64,000 nt of DNA from Sphingomonas sp. Ag1 (GTDB taxonomy: Bacteria > Pseudomonadota > Alphaproteobacteria > Sphingomonadales > Sphingomonadaceae). Positions 30,558-39,691 of the stretch are shown piece by piece. The notes under the pieces were generated by a model, which worked only from the letters and a program-made list of their open reading frames with translations, was not told the origin of the DNA and did no database searches. The position numbers were made by a program, and so were the translations under genes. Location of the stretch: NCBI RefSeq assembly GCF_000980895.1, contig NZ_LAZX01000094.1, positions 124,001 to 188,000 on the forward strand, read 5' to 3'. Within the stretch, counting starts at the first letter, position 1; each line of letters opens with the position of its first letter.

Positions 30558-32090
30558 ATGAAGATCCGCGCGCTTTCTGCGGCCTTGTTCCTGACGCTGC
30601 CAGTGGCCGCAGCAGCGCAGAACAACGCCGTACCCGCGACGACGACGCCTGAGGCGAAGCCTGCGGCGGCCACGTCGATCGAGGCGATTGAGCCGCAGAT
30701 CACGGGCTTCTTCGACAGCTGGATGAAGAACGCGCATGTGCCGGGTCTAGTCTATGGCGTTGTGAAGGACGGCAAGCTGGTGCTGGTCCGGGGCCTGGGC
30801 GTTCAGGATATCGCCAGCAAGAAGCCGGTGACCGCCGACAGCAGGTTCCGCATTGCGTCCATGTCCAAGGCGTTCACCGCCATGGCGATCCTGAAGCTGC
30901 GCGACGAGGAGCGCGTGTCGCTCGACGCGCCGGCGGAGCGATACGTGCCCGAACTGCGCAACTGGCGCTATCCAACCGCTGACAGCCGGCGGACGCGGGT
31001 GGCGGACCTGCTGCATCATACGGCGGGGTTGGTGGAGGATAATCCCTGGGGCGACCGGCAGCAGCCATTGTCGGAGCCCGCCTTCACCGCGATGCTGAAG
31101 GCCGGCGTGCCGCTGGCGCAGGCGCCGGGTCTGCGCATGGAATATTCCAACCTTGGCTATGCGACGCTGGGGCGGATCGTCAGCAACGTCTCCGGGCAGC
31201 GGTATCAGGATTATATCCGTAGCAGCATCATGACCCCGCTGGGCATGACATCGACCGGCTATGACGTGCTGAACGGGCCGCAGGACCTGCGTGCCCTGGG
31301 CTATCGCTGGCAGGACAATGCCTGGGTGCGTGAGCCGGACATGGCCGATGGCGCTTTCGGTGCGATGGGCGGCGTACAGACGACCGCCAACGATTACTGG
31401 CGCTGGGTGGCGTTCCTGCTGTCGGCGTGGCCGGCACGCGACGATCCCGACAAGGGGCCGATCAAGCGTGCGACGGTGCGCGAGATCGTCGAGGGGTCGA
31501 ACTTCGTCAACACGGTGGAGCGGCCCGGCGCGTCAGGCCGCCCATGCCGGGTTGCGAGCGCCTATGGCATGGGCTGGCAGGTGGTGAACGACTGCGACGT
31601 GGGGCGCATCGTGACCCATTCGGGCGGCTACCCCGGCTATGGTTCGATCGTGATGCTGCTGCCGGATGCTGGCGTTGGTGTGTTCGCCTTCGCCAATCGC
31701 ACGTATGCCGGGCCTGGCCTGCCCGTATCGCAGACGCTCTATGCGCTGCGGCAGGCGGGGCTGGCCGAGGAGCGTACGGTGCCGGTATCGCCCGATCTGG
31801 CGCGGGCCTATGACATCATGCGTGACGTGTGGCGCAGCGGGGATCCGGCGCGGGCGCCGCTGGCCAACAATGTCGTGCCCGATCGTGATCTCAACCGCCG
31901 GCGCAAGGATATTGCCGAGCTGAAGAAGCAGGTTGGCGCATGTCGTACCGATGCCGCGATCGAGCCGATCTCGGCAATGGAGGGAACCTTCACCTGGGCG
32001 TGCGCCAACGGCAATGTCGCGGGACGGGTACAGCGCGCGCCGACACCGGCGTTGAGTCTTCAGGTGTTGAGCTTTACCGCCGCCAAGTGA
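30558..32090 (+). CDS. Exported serine hydrolase, beta-lactamase/class C PBP fold
   Basis: 510 residues. Signal peptide [20 protein letters not shown]. Active-site motifs: SMSK (SxxK), YSN (YxN) and [10 protein letters not shown] as the third element. A C-terminal extension of about 140 residues follows the catalytic domain. Families with this architecture include esterases, D-aminopeptidases and beta-lactamase-like enzymes; substrate unassigned. ATG at 30558 is spaced 7 bases after GGGGG, better than ATG 30552. Its TGA overlaps the trmD GTG start (GTGA), an unexpected coupling to a tRNA methyltransferase gene. Confidence 0.92.
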   Translation: MKIRALSAALFLTLPVAAAAQNNAVPATTTPEAKPAAATSIEAIEPQITGFFDSWMKNAHVPGLVYGVVKDGKLVLVRGLGVQDIASKKPVTADSRFRIASMSKAFTAMAILKLRDEERVSLDAPAERYVPELRNWRYPTADSRRTRVADLLHHTAGLVEDNPWGDRQQPLSEPAFTAMLKAGVPLAQAPGLRMEYSNLGYATLGRIVSNVSGQRYQDYIRSSIMTPLGMTSTGYDVLNGPQDLRALGYRWQDNAWVREPDMADGAFGAMGGVQTTANDYWRWVAFLLSAWPARDDPDKGPIKRATVREIVEGSNFVNTVERPGASGRPCRVASAYGMGWQVVNDCDVGRIVTHSGGYPGYGSIVMLLPDAGVGVFAFANRTYAGPGLPVSQTLYALRQAGLAEERTVPVSPDLARAYDIMRDVWRSGDPARAPLANNVVPDRDLNRRRKDIAELKKQVGACRTDAAIEPISAMEGTFTWACANGNVAGRVQRAPTPALSLQVLSFTAAK

Positions 32091-32818
32091 CCTTTCATGC
32101 GACCGTCCTGACGCTGTATCCCGAGATGTTTCCCGGGCCGCTTGGCTTTGCCATTGCCGGCCGGGCGCTGGCGGAGGGGCGATGGTCGCTCGACGCCGTC
32201 AACATCCGGGATTTCACCACCGATCGCCATCGCACCGTCGACGATACGCCGGCGGGGGGTGGCGCTGGCATGGTGCTGCGGGTCGACATCCTGGCCGCTG
32301 CGGTCGACGCGCAGGGGCAGGGGCGGCCGGTGCTGGCGATGACCCCGCGCGGCAAGCCGCTGACCCAGGCGCGCGTGCGCGAGCTGGCGGCGGGGCCGGG
32401 CGCCGTGGTGCTGTGCGGGCGGTTCGAGGGGTTTGACGAACGCCTGTTTGAAGGCCGCGAGATAGAGGAAGTGTCGATCGGCGACTATGTCCTCTCCGGC
32501 GGTGAGACGGCGGCGCTGGTGCTGCTGGATGCTTGCGTTCGGCTGCTTCCCGGCGTAATGGGCGCCGCTTCAAGCGGGGTCGAGGAAAGCCACGAAAGTG
32601 GCCTGCTCGAATATCCGCATTATACCCGACCTGTTGAATGGGAAGGGCGCACGATCCCTGAAGTGCTGCGATCGGGGGATCATGCGAAAATTGCCGCTTG
32701 GCGCCAGCGCCGGGCGGAGGAAGATACACGGCTACGGCGGCCGGACCTGTGGGAGCGCCACGTCGGTGCTCGGGTCAACCGCCCTCTGGCGCGCGGCGAC
32801 GATGTGGGAAAAAGTTGA
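32087..32818 (+). CDS. trmD: tRNA (guanine-N1)-methyltransferase
   Basis: 243 residues. Methylates G37 of tRNAs to prevent frameshifting. SPOUT trefoil-knot signature is present: [32 protein letters not shown]-terminal TLYPEMFPG and substrate loop HYTRP also match. The start is a GTG whose last bases form the stop of the preceding serine hydrolase gene. Only one base separates its TGA from the rplS ATG. Confidence 0.96.
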   Translation: MTFHATVLTLYPEMFPGPLGFAIAGRALAEGRWSLDAVNIRDFTTDRHRTVDDTPAGGGAGMVLRVDILAAAVDAQGQGRPVLAMTPRGKPLTQARVRELAAGPGAVVLCGRFEGFDERLFEGREIEEVSIGDYVLSGGETAALVLLDACVRLLPGVMGAASSGVEESHESGLLEYPHYTRPVEWEGRTIPEVLRSGDHAKIAAWRQRRAEEDTRLRRPDLWERHVGARVNRPLARGDDVGKS

Positions 32819-32819
32819 G

Positions 32820-33209
32820 ATGAACCTGATCCAGCAGCTCGAGGCCGAGCAGATCGCGAAGCTGACCGCGAACAAGAAGATCCCGGAATTCCGCCCTGGC
32901 GATACGCTGAAGGTCGGCGTGAAGGTGGTCGAGGGTGAGCGTACCCGCGTCCAGAACTACGAAGGCGTGTGCATCGCGCGGTCGAACAAGGGCATGGGTT
33001 CCTCGTTCACCGTTCGCAAGATCTCCTTCGGTGAGGGCGTCGAGCGCGTCTTCCCGCTCTACTCGCCGAACATCGATTCGATCGAGGTGGTCCGCAAGGG
33101 CGCCGTGCGTCGTGCGAAGCTGTACTACCTGCGTGGTCGTACGGGTAAGTCGGCGCGTATCGCCGAGCGTCGCGACAATCGTCCGGCGAAGGCCGAAGCC
33201 GCCGAATAA
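32820..33209 (+). CDS. rplS: 50S ribosomal protein L19
   Basis: 129 residues: [35 protein letters not shown] and the [18 protein letters not shown] signature. Lies at the 30S-50S interface. The start overlaps the end of trmD almost directly, so both are co-translated; GTTGAG is the probable ribosome site. A strong terminator follows. Confidence 0.97.
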   Translation: MNLIQQLEAEQIAKLTANKKIPEFRPGDTLKVGVKVVEGERTRVQNYEGVCIARSNKGMGSSFTVRKISFGEGVERVFPLYSPNIDSIEVVRKGAVRRAKLYYLRGRTGKSARIAERRDNRPAKAEAAE

Positions 33210-33233
33210 GCGGTTCGGAACACGTTCAAGGAA

Positions 33234-33266
33234 GGCGTCGGCAGCCAATCTGCCGGCGCCTTTTTT
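33234..33266 (+). terminator. Terminator after rplS
   Basis: GGCGTCGGCAG pairs with CTGCCGGCGCC (one bulge) around a short loop, followed by TTTTTTG. A textbook intrinsic terminator ending the trmD-rplS transcript. Confidence 0.92.
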
Positions 33267-33309
33267 GTTGGAGCGGCCGCCGGAGGGCAGGGCGGCCGTG
33301 CACTCTAAC

Positions 33310-34338
33310 TCAGCTCTGCCCTGTCCCGCGAACGATCTCCACGATCCGGTCGCCAAGCTGTATGTTCTCCGCCTCGCGCTGGTCGAAACCGATGCATTCG
33401 CCGTTGCGAAACATGCGAACGCCAAGGCCCGTCGTGAGGGCGCTCAGCGGTCGCCCGACGTCCTCGGGCGTCGCGTCCCGCTCGCGCAGCGCAACCCGGC
33501 CATGCGCGGCGGCGAGGTCGGTCAGATATTCCGCCACATGCGGCCCGTTGGTGGAGCCCGCGAGGAGCAGCCCGGCGAAGCTCGCCGGATTGATCACGAC
33601 ATCCGCGCCCGCCTGCCGCGCGAGCGGCTCATTGTCGTCGGACCGGACCACCGCGCTGATGCGGACATTTTCCGACAAACGGCGTGCGGTCAGCACGATC
33701 AGGATTGTGGTGTCGTCCCGCCCGGCCGAGACCATGAGGGTCGACGCCTGCGCCACGTGGGCGATCTCCAGCGTCTTGTCGCGGGTGGCATCACCATCAA
33801 GGACGACAGCGCCGCATTGTTCGGCGTCGGCCAGCGCGCGCTCGTCACGGTCGATGACGACGATGTTCGCCGGATCGCATCCGCGCCGCTGCAGTTCGCG
33901 CAGCGCCTCCGTTCCGCTCGTGCCGTAGCCGGCGATGACGACATGGCCGGTGAGTCGGCGCTGGATGACCTTCATGCGCCACCGATACCATGTGCGCCGA
34001 AGAAGGAAGTCATAGGCCGTCCCCAGGAAGATCAACCATACGAACAGGCGGATCGGCGTGACGACGAAGGTGTCGAACAGCCGAGCGCTGTTGGTCACCG
34101 GAACGATATCGCCATAGCCAACCGTCGTCACCGTGATCATGGTGAAATACAGAAGGTCGATGAAGCTGATGTGGCCGTCGATATTGTCGCGCAGGCCCTC
34201 GCGATCGAGCCAGTGGCCGACGAGTGCGATGCCGACGAGCAGAAACGCGAGCAGGATACGCAGACCCAGGCTCGCCCAATCGGGCAGGCCGCTGCGTCGA
34301 CGCAGGTGAAGCTCCTCGTCGCGATTCTTCAGACGCAT
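33310..34338 (-). CDS. Two-pore-helix potassium channel with RCK (TrkA-N) domain
   Basis: 342 residues. Two transmembrane helices flank a pore loop with the selectivity filter TVTTVGYGD; a cytoplasmic Rossmann RCK domain starts HVVIAGYGTSGTEALREL, and a short TrkA-C-like tail ends IQLGDRIVEIVRG. This is the MthK/Kch layout: a K+ channel gated by ligand binding to the RCK ring. ATG 34338 chosen; a TTG six codons upstream is an alternative. Convergent with rplS. Confidence 0.93.
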   Translation of the reverse strand: MRLKNRDEELHLRRRSGLPDWASLGLRILLAFLLVGIALVGHWLDREGLRDNIDGHISFIDLLYFTMITVTTVGYGDIVPVTNSARLFDTFVVTPIRLFVWLIFLGTAYDFLLRRTWYRWRMKVIQRRLTGHVVIAGYGTSGTEALRELQRRGCDPANIVVIDRDERALADAEQCGAVVLDGDATRDKTLEIAHVAQASTLMVSAGRDDTTILIVLTARRLSENVRISAVVRSDDNEPLARQAGADVVINPASFAGLLLAGSTNGPHVAEYLTDLAAAHGRVALRERDATPEDVGRPLSALTTGLGVRMFRNGECIGFDQREAENIQLGDRIVEIVRGTGQS

Positions 34339-34449
34339 GACATGGCTGTAGAGCAAGCGGCAGTGGCTTAGCCAGTGAGGGCGCTACGGACTTTGCGCTG
34401 CGCGGCGCGGGCGGCTAACCCGCTGGGAACAATCGAGCGGGAAGAATGA

Positions 34450-36678
34450 ATGCGGATATGGATGGCGGCGGCTGGCGTGGGACTGGCATTGTATGCGGCG
34501 ACCGCCGTGGGTCAGCCGGTGAAGAAGGGCTCGCCGCTGACGTTGGAGCGGGTCTTTGCCAGCCCCGACCTGGGTGGCGGGCAACCGCAGGCGCTGCGCC
34601 TGTCGCCCGACGGTACGCTGCTGACGTCGGTGCGGCCCCGCGAGGATGAGCGAAACCGCTTCGACCTGTGGGCGATGGATACGCGCACGGGCCAGTGGCG
34701 GATGCTGGTCGATTCGAAGCGGATCGGCAGCGGCGCGGAATTGTCCGAGGCCGAGAAGATGCAGCGCGAGCGGGATCGCTCCAAGACGGGCAAGACCGGC
34801 ATCCTCGATTACGGCTGGGCGCCCGACGGGAAGTCGATCCTGGTGCCGGTGGATGGCGAGCTGTTCGTCGCGACGCTGGACGGCAACGTGCGCAAGCTGG
34901 ACGGATCCAAGGGGGCGCTGAACCCGGTCGTGTCGCCGCGGGGCGGTTTCGTCAGCTTCGTGCGTGACCAGAACCTGTGGGTCGGGGACGCAAATGGCGT
35001 TGCGCGCGCCATCACCACCGAGGGCGGCGGCACGGTTCACTTCGGTGAGGCGGAGTTCGTCGCGCAGGAGGAAATGCATCGTCGCACCGGCTATTGGTGG
35101 TCGCCCGACGACCGGCTGATCGCGGTGGAGCGGTTCGACGAGGCACCGGTGCGCGTCTTCACCCGCGCCTCGATCGGCGCGACGGGAACCAGCATCTACG
35201 AACAGCGTTATCCCGCGGCCGGCACGCCAAACGTGCTGGTGGATCTGTTCATCATGAAGCCTGATGGTTCGGGGCAGGTGAAGGTGGATCTGGGGCCGGA
35301 CCGCGACATCTACCTGGCGCGGGTCGACTGGACGCCGGACGGGTCGGCGCTGCTGGTCCAGCGCCAGTCGCGTGACCAAAGGACGCTGGACATGCTGGTG
35401 GTCGATCCCGCGACCGGCCAGTCGCGCTTGATGTTCACCGAGCGGTCGGGCGAGAAGAGCTGGGTCAATCTGTCCGATGCCTACCGCCCGCTGAAGGACG
35501 GCAGCCTCATCTGGCGCTCGGAACGGGACGGCTTCGGCCATCTGTACCGCTGGAAGGATGGCAAGTGGACTCAGCTGACCTCCGGCGACTGGGTGGTCGA
35601 TGCGCTGGTGGCTGTGGACGAGGCATCCGGTCGCCTTGTGTTCACCGGCAATCGCGACGGCGTGCTGGAACGGCATTTGTATTCGGTGAACATGACTGCG
35701 CCGGGTGCGATCATCCGGCTGACCGAGCCGGGCTGGACCCTGAGCGGCGCCACGGCCGACAGCACCGGCACGCGCTTCATCATCAGCCGCTCCAATCCCA
35801 CGCAGCCGCGCCAGACGTATCTGGCGGACGCAAACGGCAAGCGGATCGCCTGGATCAACGAGAATGCGGTGACGGGGGACCATCCCTATGCGCCGTATCT
35901 GCCGCTGCATCGTCCGACGCAGTTCGGCAAGATCAAGGCCGATGACGGCACGACGCTGCACTGGCAGATGATCACCCCGGCGCTGCAAAAGGGGAAGCGC
36001 TATCCGGTCTTCTTCATGCATTACGGCGGACCGGGCAGCCAGGATGTCTCACGCGACTGGCCGGGCAATATGCCGCTGCGCCAGTTCCTGGTGCAGCAGG
36101 GCTGGATCGTGTTCCAGATCGACAATCGCGGCTCCGACAACCGCGGCAAGAAGTTCGAGGATGCGATCTGGCACGCTATGGGAAGCGTGGAGGTGGACGA
36201 TCAGCTCGCCGGCGCGGCCTATCTGAAGACGCTTCCGTTTGTCGATCCGGCGAAGATCGCCATCTATGGTTGGTCCTATGGCGGCTATCTGACGCTGAAG
36301 ATGATGGAGCAGCACCCTGGCGTGTTCGCGGCGGGCATCTCCGGTGCGCCGGTCACCGATTGGGCGTTATATGACACGCATTATACCGAGCGCTATATGG
36401 GTGATCCGACGCGCGATGCGGCGGCCTATACCGCGGCGAGCGCCTTGCCTGACGCGACGCGGATCAGCGATCCGTTGCTGCTGATGCACGGCATGGCGGA
36501 TGACAATGTCTTCCTCGACAACGCCACGGCGTTTGCGGCGAAGATGCAGGCGGCGAACCGCCCGTTCGAGATGATGCTGTATCCCGGCAAGGCGCATGGC
36601 GCGGCGCGGGAGATCCATCCCTGGACGACGATGCTCGACTTCCTTGATCGCCACGTGAAGAAAAGTGGCGTGAAGTAA
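34450..36678 (+). CDS. Exported dipeptidyl-peptidase IV-like S9B peptidase
   Basis: 742 residues. Short signal sequence (AAAGVGLALYAATAVGQ), an N-terminal beta-propeller with the DPP-IV Glu motif FVAQEEMHRRTGYWWSP, and a C-terminal alpha/beta hydrolase with nucleophile GWSYGGYL (Ser near residue 613), Asp in MADDNVF and His in GKAHGA. It should remove N-terminal X-Pro dipeptides in the periplasm. Complete triad, normal length. Confidence 0.95.
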   Translation: MRIWMAAAGVGLALYAATAVGQPVKKGSPLTLERVFASPDLGGGQPQALRLSPDGTLLTSVRPREDERNRFDLWAMDTRTGQWRMLVDSKRIGSGAELSEAEKMQRERDRSKTGKTGILDYGWAPDGKSILVPVDGELFVATLDGNVRKLDGSKGALNPVVSPRGGFVSFVRDQNLWVGDANGVARAITTEGGGTVHFGEAEFVAQEEMHRRTGYWWSPDDRLIAVERFDEAPVRVFTRASIGATGTSIYEQRYPAAGTPNVLVDLFIMKPDGSGQVKVDLGPDRDIYLARVDWTPDGSALLVQRQSRDQRTLDMLVVDPATGQSRLMFTERSGEKSWVNLSDAYRPLKDGSLIWRSERDGFGHLYRWKDGKWTQLTSGDWVVDALVAVDEASGRLVFTGNRDGVLERHLYSVNMTAPGAIIRLTEPGWTLSGATADSTGTRFIISRSNPTQPRQTYLADANGKRIAWINENAVTGDHPYAPYLPLHRPTQFGKIKADDGTTLHWQMITPALQKGKRYPVFFMHYGGPGSQDVSRDWPGNMPLRQFLVQQGWIVFQIDNRGSDNRGKKFEDAIWHAMGSVEVDDQLAGAAYLKTLPFVDPAKIAIYGWSYGGYLTLKMMEQHPGVFAAGISGAPVTDWALYDTHYTERYMGDPTRDAAAYTAASALPDATRISDPLLLMHGMADDNVFLDNATAFAAKMQAANRPFEMMLYPGKAHGAAREIHPWTTMLDFLDRHVKKSGVK

Positions 36679-36745
36679 AGCTTCGTTGGCACAATGTGTC
36701 GCGCGGGCGTAAGGCGCCCGCCGACGTGAATGAAGGACGGTTGTA

Positions 36746-37774
36746 ATGGGTTACCGGGTGGTTGTTGCTGGGGCGACTGGCAATGTGGGACGAGAGATGG
36801 TCAACATCCTCGCCGACCGCGAGTTTCCGGCGGATGAGGTGGCGCTGCTGGCGTCATCGCGCTCCGTCGGCGAGCAGATCGAATTTGGCGACACCGGCAA
36901 GATGCTCAAGGTGCAGAACATCGAGCATTTCGATCCGACCGGCTGGGACATGGCGCTGTTCGCGATCGGCAGCGAGGCGACCAAGGTTTATGCCCCCAAA
37001 TTCGCTGCGGCGGGCTGCACGGTGATCGACAATTCGTCGCTGTATCGGATGGACCCGGACGTGCCGTTAATCGTGCCGGAGGTGAACCCGGAGGCAATCG
37101 ACGGCTATCGCGCGAAGAACATCATCGCCAACCCGAATTGCTCGACCGCGCAGATGGTCGTCGCGCTGAAGCCGCTGCACGATGCCGCGACGATCAAGCG
37201 CGTGGTGGTCGCGACCTACCAGTCGGTGTCGGGTGCGGGCAAGCAGGGCATGGACGAGCTGTTCGAGCAGAGCCGCAACATCTTCGTCGGGGACCAGGCG
37301 GAGCCCAAGAAGTTTACCAAGCAGATCGCCTTCAACGTCATTCCGCACATCGACAGCTTCCTCGAGGATGGCTCCACCAAGGAAGAGTGGAAGATGGTGG
37401 TCGAGACCAAGAAGATCATGGATCCGAAGATCAAGGTAACCGCTACCTGCGTGCGCGTGCCGGTGTTCGTCGGCCATTCGGAAGCGATCAACATCGAGTT
37501 CGAGAAGGAGCTGTCGGCCGAGGACGCGCAGCGCATCCTGCGCGAGGCACCGGGCGTCATGCTCGTCGACAAGCGTGAGGACGGTGGATACGTCACCCCG
37601 ATCGAATGCGTCGGTGAATATGCCACCTATATCAGCCGCGTGCGCGACGATTCGACGGTGGAAAATGGCCTTGCGCTGTGGTGTGTCAGCGACAACCTGC
37701 GCAAGGGCGCGGCGCTGAACGCGGTGCAGATCGCCGAGCTGCTCGGCCGGCGGCATCTGAAGAAGGCTGCCTGA
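36746..37774 (+). CDS. asd: Aspartate-semialdehyde dehydrogenase
   Basis: 342 residues. NADP-binding VVVAGATGNVGREM at the N terminus, catalytic Cys in NPNCSTAQ near residue 132, and VPVFVGHSEAINIEF with the active His. Makes L-aspartate-4-semialdehyde for lysine, threonine and methionine synthesis. Strong ribosome site GAAGGACGG before ATG. Followed by a convergent acyl-CoA synthetase. Confidence 0.97.
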   Translation: MGYRVVVAGATGNVGREMVNILADREFPADEVALLASSRSVGEQIEFGDTGKMLKVQNIEHFDPTGWDMALFAIGSEATKVYAPKFAAAGCTVIDNSSLYRMDPDVPLIVPEVNPEAIDGYRAKNIIANPNCSTAQMVVALKPLHDAATIKRVVVATYQSVSGAGKQGMDELFEQSRNIFVGDQAEPKKFTKQIAFNVIPHIDSFLEDGSTKEEWKMVVETKKIMDPKIKVTATCVRVPVFVGHSEAINIEFEKELSAEDAQRILREAPGVMLVDKREDGGYVTPIECVGEYATYISRVRDDSTVENGLALWCVSDNLRKGAALNAVQIAELLGRRHLKKAA

Positions 37775-37864
37775 TCCCGTTGGTTGCCCCGTTCCACGGG
37801 GCGGGGCGACCAATCAGCAGCCCTGCTGCTTCGGCAGCCGGACAGCGGAGCGGCTGTTGCTTGA

Positions 37865-39652
37865 TCAGCCCTTGTAAAGTGCGTCCAGCCGCTCGCCATA
37901 GACCTGGCGCAGGATGTGGCGGCGGATCTTCAGGCTGGGCGTCAGCTGTTCGTTCTCGATGCTGAACGGCTCATCCGCGATGATGAAGCGCCGCACGCGT
38001 TCGATGACCGAGAGCTCCTTGTTGGTCCGCTCCACCGCTGCGCCGACGAGCGCGCGGAAATCCGGATCCTTGGAGAGCGAGGGCAGGTTGCAGCGCGTAT
38101 TGGTCGTTGCGCAGAATTCCTGCATCCATTCAGGATCTGGCACGATCACCGCCACCATGTGCGGCTTGCGATCGCCCGCGATCATCGCCTGCATGATCTC
38201 CGGTTGAAGGGTCAGCATCCCTTCGACCTTTTGCGGGGCGATATTGTCGCCCTTGTCGTTGATGATCAGGTCCTTCTTCCGGTCCGTGATCTTGATGCGC
38301 CCGGCTTCGTCGATGACGCCGATGTCGCCGGTATGCAGCCAGCCGTCCCGGAGCACCCGCTCGGTCTCGGTCGGGTTGCGCCAATAGCCGTGCATCACCA
38401 GTTCGCCGCGGACCAGGATCTCGCCGTCCTCGGCGATGCGCACTTCGGTATGGGGTAGGGGTGGGCCGACACTGTCGACCGTGACGCCGACCTTGGGCCT
38501 GTTGCAGGAGACGACCGGGCCGGCCTCCGTCTGGCCATAGCCTTGCAGGAAGGTGACGCCGAGCGACTGGAAGAAGATGCCGACCTCTGGCGTCAGGGGC
38601 GCCCCGCCCGAGACCATCGCCTTCATACGGCCGCCGAACTTGGCCGCAATGCGCGGCTTGAAGATGCGATCGACGATCAGCGCCGTCGGGCGATCACGCA
38701 GCCGCAGGGTGCCCGCGGCGCGCCGCGCGCCGATCTCCAGCGCAGCGTTCAGCAACCGCTGCGACATGCCGCCCTGCTTCTCGATGGCGCGGGTGATCCG
38801 GGCGCGCAGCACCTCAAACAATCGTGGCACGACGAACATGATCGTCGGGCTCACCTCCTCCATGTTGGCGGCAAGTTTCTCCAGGCTTTCGGCGTAATAG
38901 ATCTGGCCGCCCATCGCGATCGGCAGCATCTGCCCGCCGGTATGTTCATAAGCGTGGCTGAGCGGCAGGAACGACAGGAACACCTCGTCCCCCCAGCCGA
39001 GATCCTCCGAGATGACATCCGCGCAACCGGCGATGTTGTGCAGGATCGCGCCATGATGCTGCATCACGCCGCGCGGGGCGCCGCCGGTGCCGGAGGTGTA
39101 GATGATGCAGGCGGTGTCGGCGCGGGTGAAATTCGCCTGAGCGGCGACGATGTCGGGATCCGCGCGATGCTCCTCGATCAGGTCCGCCCAGTGGCAACTG
39201 CGGACGCCCAGCGGGCGCGGCCGCAGATGGTCCAGCGCGATGACGGTTTCGACATGCGTGGTGCGCAGCACCGCCTTTAACAGGGTGTCGGCGAGCTTCT
39301 GGTTCGACACGATCACGGCCCGCGCGCCGGAATTCTCGATCACATGGGCATGATCGCGTTCGGTGTTGGTCGTGTAGGTGGGCACGGTGATGCAGCCGGC
39401 GGCCATGATGCCGAGATCGCTAATGCACCATTCCGGCCGGTTCTCACTGACCAGCATCACGCGCTCACCCGGTTTCAAGCCGAGCGACTTGAGTGCGGTC
39501 GCGAGGCTGGCGACCTGTTCGGCGGCCTGCCTCCACGAGATCGCCTGCCAGCTGCCGCTGTGCTTTGCCCAGAGAAAGGGGGCGTCGCCTAGCTCGGCAG
39601 CGCGCGTGAAGAACATCGTGACGAGATTGGGGAAATGCTCAAGCTGGCGCAT
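37865..39652 (-). CDS. Long-chain acyl-CoA synthetase (AMP-binding)
   Basis: 595 residues. ANL-superfamily adenylating enzyme with the P-loop YTSGTGGAPRGVMQHHG, QGYGQTEAGPVVS (acyl-binding/ATP motif), WLHTGDIGVID and the hinge ITDRKKDLIINDKG. Sequence style matches long-chain fatty acyl-CoA ligases (FAA1/FadD15 group) rather than acetyl-CoA synthetase. Activates fatty acids for beta-oxidation or lipid synthesis. Downstream of ggt on the same strand (39-base gap), possibly cotranscribed. Confidence 0.93.
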   Translation of the reverse strand: MRQLEHFPNLVTMFFTRAAELGDAPFLWAKHSGSWQAISWRQAAEQVASLATALKSLGLKPGERVMLVSENRPEWCISDLGIMAAGCITVPTYTTNTERDHAHVIENSGARAVIVSNQKLADTLLKAVLRTTHVETVIALDHLRPRPLGVRSCHWADLIEEHRADPDIVAAQANFTRADTACIIYTSGTGGAPRGVMQHHGAILHNIAGCADVISEDLGWGDEVFLSFLPLSHAYEHTGGQMLPIAMGGQIYYAESLEKLAANMEEVSPTIMFVVPRLFEVLRARITRAIEKQGGMSQRLLNAALEIGARRAAGTLRLRDRPTALIVDRIFKPRIAAKFGGRMKAMVSGGAPLTPEVGIFFQSLGVTFLQGYGQTEAGPVVSCNRPKVGVTVDSVGPPLPHTEVRIAEDGEILVRGELVMHGYWRNPTETERVLRDGWLHTGDIGVIDEAGRIKITDRKKDLIINDKGDNIAPQKVEGMLTLQPEIMQAMIAGDRKPHMVAVIVPDPEWMQEFCATTNTRCNLPSLSKDPDFRALVGAAVERTNKELSVIERVRRFIIADEPFSIENEQLTPSLKIRRHILRQVYGERLDALYKG

Positions 39653-39691
39653 TGGGATCCTCTTCCTCGCCGTTCCTTACGCCCCCGCTAG

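Noticed and set aside
32935..34371. 478-codon plus-strand frame across rplS and the potassium channel gene
   Set aside because: Covers the L19 gene in another frame and the channel gene antisense, both of which are certain.
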